A stretch of DNA of 7,078 nt, from the NCBI GenBank assembly GCA_946885745.1, contig CAMPGV010000038.1:1-7078 (forward strand), given 5' to 3'. The notes beneath the pieces were generated by a model. It was not told where the DNA came from, did no database searches, and saw nothing but the letters and a program-made list of their open reading frames with translations. Shown here in pieces: positions 4,656-7,078 of this stretch (positions are counted from its first letter, which is position 1; each line of letters begins with the position of its first letter). A program made the position numbers and the translations under genes. Source of the stretch: an uncultured Candidatus Saccharibacteria bacterium (lineage in GTDB: Bacteria > Patescibacteria > Saccharimonadia > Saccharimonadales > JAEWBQ01).

Positions 4656-7078
4656 CTACTGTGCGACCCAGTAGGTAAACTTGTACGTCTTTCCTTGTTG
4701 CGGCATGGCACCGACCGATAACGTAAAGCCGGTTTGCGATTCGTTACTCGTGAAGGCGCCGAGCCTGCCAGCGCTCACATTTGCCGGTGATATGAGGATA
4801 CGTGGCTTCGCTCCGAACTGCTTGGCGAATTGTGCATCGATAAGTGACGCGCCGTCTGTGAGATTGAGCCCGGTCGGCAGTTGAGCCTGGTCATCCAGCG
4901 TTATGGTGATCGTACCAGTAGTATCATTACCATCGACCACAACGTCAGCGCCGGCTGCTTCAAAGACACTGCTCAACTGAGCTCGCAGCGCCTGACCACC
5001 CGTAATGATATGCCCATCTACGTATATGTCGCCCTGGACGCGAGCATCGCCTGTCACCGTAAGACTCTGCACCGTCGCGGGGCCATTGACCGTCAGGCTC
5101 GTAAAGCTTGGGTTACCGCCCTGCAGCTGAACAATCTGTGACTGCTGCTCCTGCATGGCGGTGATAAGGAACGGTATGAGTCCGGTATAATTGACGCCCA
5201 AAGTCCGACCCTCAGCATCTTTGTTGACGAGCTCAGGCAGGATTTTTTCGATTTCTTCTGCTATGACGCCGTAATCGGCCCTGCCGCCGTTTGCTGCTCG
5301 CTGGGTAACACTTTCCTTCCAGTCATAACTAACCGCACGGAGTTTAGCGAGGATGTCCAACGCCTTTTCTGTGCCGAGTGACTGAACGTTTTCCTTAAAG
5401 CGGATTGAGGAGGAGAGCGTGCAGGAGGCGCCGTACGCCACGATATTGTCAGACGTTCGCTTACATAAGTAGATACCGCTAAGGCCGTTAGGGTTGCCAT
5501 AAACAAAGTTGGCATTGCCTACAACTAGCCCTCCATCGGTTGTTATAGTTCCGGAAGTATATTGTGAACCACATACTCGAAAAGTATAGCCTCCCCCAAG
5601 TCCTCCGCCACAGCCGACACCGGAGGCGCCCGACGTGTCAAACCCACCCGAAAGGAGCGTTGGTTTGCTGTTGTACGTTCGTAACCAGGTCGAGTCCGCC
5701 ATGTACCAGCCGCCGTCATACGTCATATTCCACCACCCGGTTGCCCCTGTCGAACGTAGCCAGTTACTTGCGATAATTGCTGATCCTGTGAGAGTTCCGC
5801 TGATCGTAGCGTTACCGCTTATCGACAGCGTAGTACCTTGCAGCCCAGCTGCAGATACGACTGCACCATTTGATCCGACTGAGAACAGTTGCCCACCCGT
5901 GCTGTTGTTGACCGTAAGAATCGGTGAGGTTTGACCGCTTACGCCCGCAACTCGTAACCCATAGGTATTAGATGCGGATGCAGTGACGCTAATCCCTTTC
6001 GTTACCGTTAATAAGCCGCCGCTTATATCTAGACCGTTAGCGGAGTATATGGACAGATCACTAGCACTTTGGATCGAAAAGCCATCTCCGATTAGGCCGC
6101 TAGTGCTTAGCTCAATACTGCCTCCTCCAACGGAAAGGCTCCCTCCGAGTACGCCGTTGCCCGTAATGTTGAAATAGCCTGACTGTTGGGTCATAGAGTT
6201 CTGTATGTAGTTACTAGATCCAGAAGCCGCTGCAAACGCCGTGCTGTCCAGGCCGTCCAGAAGGTCAACGTTCAGGTTAGCGACCTTGGTTGTACTGTTG
6301 ACGGTAAGCGGCGCTACACCGGTCGCAGTAGTGGATATGAGGCGAGAGCCTTGGATTGTGTTACCGGTGGCAATCGTGCCAAAGCCGCTAGCGATAGAGC
6401 CAGCAGCGAGGGCGCCGGTACCGGTGATGCCGGTGTAGGAACCGGTGATGCGTGCTGAGTTGACCGTACCACTACTGAGGTTAGTAGCACTGAGGTTAGT
6501 CAGACCTGAGCCGGAGCCAGAGAAGCCTCCAGCGATGACGGTACCGGAGATGTTGATGTTGCCTGTCTGGGCGGTGCCAGGGGTGGCAGACTGGAGCAGG
6601 ACGGCATTAGCTGCAGTCAGAACGGCCGCCCCAGCGACCGTCAAGGTGCCACTCACGCTCGCATTACCGTTGCCGTACAGTGTTAAAGCGTCTGTTGTTG
6701 AATCTAGTGTTCCGTTATGTAGCGCAAAAGTAAGATAGTTGTTTGCCGCAGTTCCATCGTTAAACGCTTTTATCTCGTGGTAGCGAAGGGTTTGATTATC
6801 CCCGCGTCCGATCCTGATGCTACCCTCTGTCTGATAACCGCCCATGACGTTCAAATGTACGATGGAGTCATTAACCGTCAGGCCCCCGTTGAATGTGGAG
6901 GCGCCGCTCACGCTCAATGCCCCGCCGATGGTACCGTTTCCAGTGATGTTAAAGTTTGCCGTCTGCGGGTTAGTGCCGTTCTGTATGTAGCCTGTGCCAC
7001 CAGTTGCTGCCGCAAAGTCGCTGCTATCGAGACCATCCAACGTCTCCGAGTTATACGCATAAGCACTCGTAGCCATCT
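4656..7078 (-). CDS. Tail-fibre-like surface protein with peptidase S74 intramolecular chaperone domain, 5' end beyond window (partial)
   Basis: At least 806 residues, stop TAG at 4656. The Met at 7076 is not the start: it lies within a sequence equal to residues 160-169 of the beta-helix protein, and the preceding bases fit its Gln (CAG) codon. Numbered from that Met: residues 11-65 and 271-320 are homologous modules (LDGLDS..FAAA, YIQN, FNITGNG..GG.LSV). Residues 184-243 are a repetitive Gly/Thr/Ser segment (GSGSGLTNL, SSGTVNSARITG). Residues 438-478 are Trp/Tyr-rich (NWLRSTGATGWWN, GGWYMADSTWLRTYNSK), like phage tail-fibre and PilV shufflon tips. Residues about 555-650 are peptidase S74, the endosialidase-type chaperone, with S556-S-I-R-F-K561 fitting the Ser/Lys self-cleavage pair. 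It is followed by SYDW, a VIAEEIEKILPELV helix and a helical stretch ending near QEQQSQIVQLQ. Residues about 655-806 add two small beta parts ending TYKFTYWVAQ. By family knowledge S74 drives trimerisation and then cuts itself off. A trimeric exported fibre is inferred. Confidence 0.92.
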   Translation of the reverse strand, partial: MATSAYAYNSETLDGLDSSDFAAATGGTGYIQNGTNPQTANFNITGNGTIGGALSVSGASTFNGGLTVNDSIVHLNVMGGYQTEGSIRIGRGDNQTLRYHEIKAFNDGTAANNYLTFALHNGTLDSTTDALTLYGNGNASVSGTLTVAGAAVLTAANAVLLQSATPGTAQTGNINISGTVIAGGFSGSGSGLTNLSATNLSSGTVNSARITGSYTGITGTGALAAGSIASGFGTIATGNTIQGSRLISTTATGVAPLTVNSTTKVANLNVDLLDGLDSTAFAAASGSSNYIQNSMTQQSGYFNITGNGVLGGSLSVGGGSIELSTSGLIGDGFSIQSASDLSIYSANGLDISGGLLTVTKGISVTASASNTYGLRVAGVSGQTSPILTVNNSTGGQLFSVGSNGAVVSAAGLQGTTLSISGNATISGTLTGSAIIASNWLRSTGATGWWNMTYDGGWYMADSTWLRTYNSKPTLLSGGFDTSGASGVGCGGGLGGGYTFRVCGSQYTSGTITTDGGLVVGNANFVYGNPNGLSGIYLCKRTSDNIVAYGASCTLSSSIRFKENVQSLGTEKALDILAKLRAVSYDWKESVTQRAANGGRADYGVIAEEIEKILPELVNKDAEGRTLGVNYTGLIPFLITAMQEQQSQIVQLQGGNPSFTSLTVNGPATVQSLTVTGDARVQGDIYVDGHIITGGQALRAQLSSVFEAAGADVVVDGNDTTGTITITLDDQAQLPTGLNLTDGASLIDAQFAKQFGAKPRILISPANVSAGRLGAFTSNESQTGFTLSVGAMPQQGKTYKFTYWVAQ
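5127..5414 (-). other. Peptidase S74 / intramolecular chaperone domain
   Basis: This encodes residues about 555-650 of the visible protein. The S-x-x-R-x-K pattern (Ser556, Arg559, Lys561) matches the self-cleavage motif of endosialidase-type chaperones. The usual Asp after the Ser is replaced by Ser557. Then come RFKENV, a helix, AVSYDW, DYGVIAEEIEKILPELV, a V-N-Y-TGLIPFLITAMQEQQ helix and a Gln-rich end. This order is as expected for the family. Cleavage before Ser556 would release a C-terminal piece of 251 residues. Confidence 0.88.
5643..5765 (-). other. Trp/Tyr-rich tail-fibre or shufflon-tip-like segment
   Basis: Residues 438-478 carry NWLRSTGATGWWN, GGWYMADSTWLRTY and NSKPTLLSGG. I recognise this pattern (W-x-R-T/S-x-G-x-x-G-W ... 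GGWYM-x-D-S-x-W-x-R) from phage tail-fibre proteins and from the variable tips of PilV pilus adhesins. It concentrates six of the protein's few Trp residues and sits just before the S74 domain, where a receptor-contacting tip would be expected. The assignment is by memory of the motif only. Confidence 0.6.
6117..6266 (-). repeat. LDGLDS/YIQN/FNITGNG module, copy 2
   Basis: Residues 271-320 (DLLDGLDSTAFAAASG, YIQNSMTQQSGYFNITGNG, then GGSLSVGGG), paired with copy 1 at 6882-7046. The copies are about 200 residues apart, suggesting that the shaft of the fibre grew by internal duplication of a module-plus-spacer unit. Confidence 0.8.
6882..7046 (-). repeat. LDGLDS/YIQN/FNITGNG module, copy 1
   Basis: Residues 11-65 (ETLDGLDSSDFAAATGG, YIQNGTNPQTANFNITGNG, then GGALSVSG). 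A homologous copy is at 6117-6266 (residues 271-320). The two share LDGLDS, FAAA, YIQN, FNITGNG and GG.LSV in the same spacing, with visible DNA similarity around the YIQN and FNITGNG codons. The start of the module also matches residues 170-180 of the beta-helix protein. Confidence 0.8.

Noticed and set aside
6360..6560. CRISPR-like or satellite repeat from recurring ACCGGTGATG-type words
   Set aside because: The words are short, irregularly spaced and fully explained by codons for Ile-Thr-Gly and Ser-Gly-Thr repeats in the fibre protein.
5564..6738. Series of plus-strand open frames of 64-99 codons opposite the fibre gene
   Set aside because: They overlap each other and the well-supported minus-strand gene. 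Their Pro/Val/Arg-rich composition is what antisense reading of Gly/Thr/Ser codons gives.
7074..7076. ATG at 7076 as the true start of the fibre gene
   Set aside because: The Met is the internal one of the repeated MATSAYAYN sequence, found at residue 160 of the neighbouring protein; there is no signal peptide after it, and the frame stays open to the window edge.
1301..7078. Prophage tail-gene region
   Set aside because: The S74 and tail-fibre-like motifs suggest phage, but the neighbouring proteins carry Sec signals, each gene is large and modular, and no capsid, tail-tube, baseplate or lysis gene is visible. A domain shared with phages explains it better.

Overview
The window holds three large genes, all on the minus strand and together filling almost all of it. 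Reading in the direction of transcription (high to low coordinates) they are: (1) a tail-fibre-like protein with a C-terminal peptidase S74 (intramolecular chaperone) domain, whose 5' end lies beyond the right edge; (2) a complete 1066-residue exported modular protein with a central right-handed beta-helix; (3) a second exported protein, cut off by the left edge, made of two beta-rich domains. The only sizeable gap is the 154 bases between genes 1 and 2. It carries two tandem hairpins (the second a clear intrinsic terminator), a sigma70-type promoter with an extended -10, and a short 5' UTR with a hairpin. Gene 3 starts on the stop codon of gene 2 (TGATG), so genes 2 and 3 look like a translationally coupled operon.

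Organism: most likely a member of the Candidate Phyla Radiation (Patescibacteria), with Candidatus Saccharibacteria as best guess. This is an inference from remembered protein architecture, not from a marker gene. The N-terminal block with 'MNFQGRL', the 'MATSAYAYN.ETLDG.D' seam, the 'KFRC....W.DCIG' module, the C-terminal block ending 'DYRSKF' and the tandem domains of gene 3 are all of a type I associate with exported proteins of these bacteria. TGA is used as a stop (gene 2 ends TGA TGA) and Trp is TGG, which argues against the recoded SR1/Gracilibacteria lineages. GC looks close to half by eye.

The genes appear to form a surface-protein locus. Genes 2 and 3 have Sec-type N-terminal signals, and the missing start of gene 1 probably encodes the same signal and N-terminal domain as gene 2, because its first visible residues are nearly identical to residues 160-177 of gene 2. 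All three proteins are rich in Gly, Ser, Thr and Asn and are mosaics of short beta modules. Cysteines are few and mostly occur in close pairs inside particular modules. No enzyme active site is recognised apart from the S74 self-cleavage Ser/Lys pair. A reasonable reading is fibres or adhesins displayed by an episymbiotic or biofilm-living cell, but ligand and anchoring are unknown. I see no RNA gene, CRISPR array, transposon or integrase.
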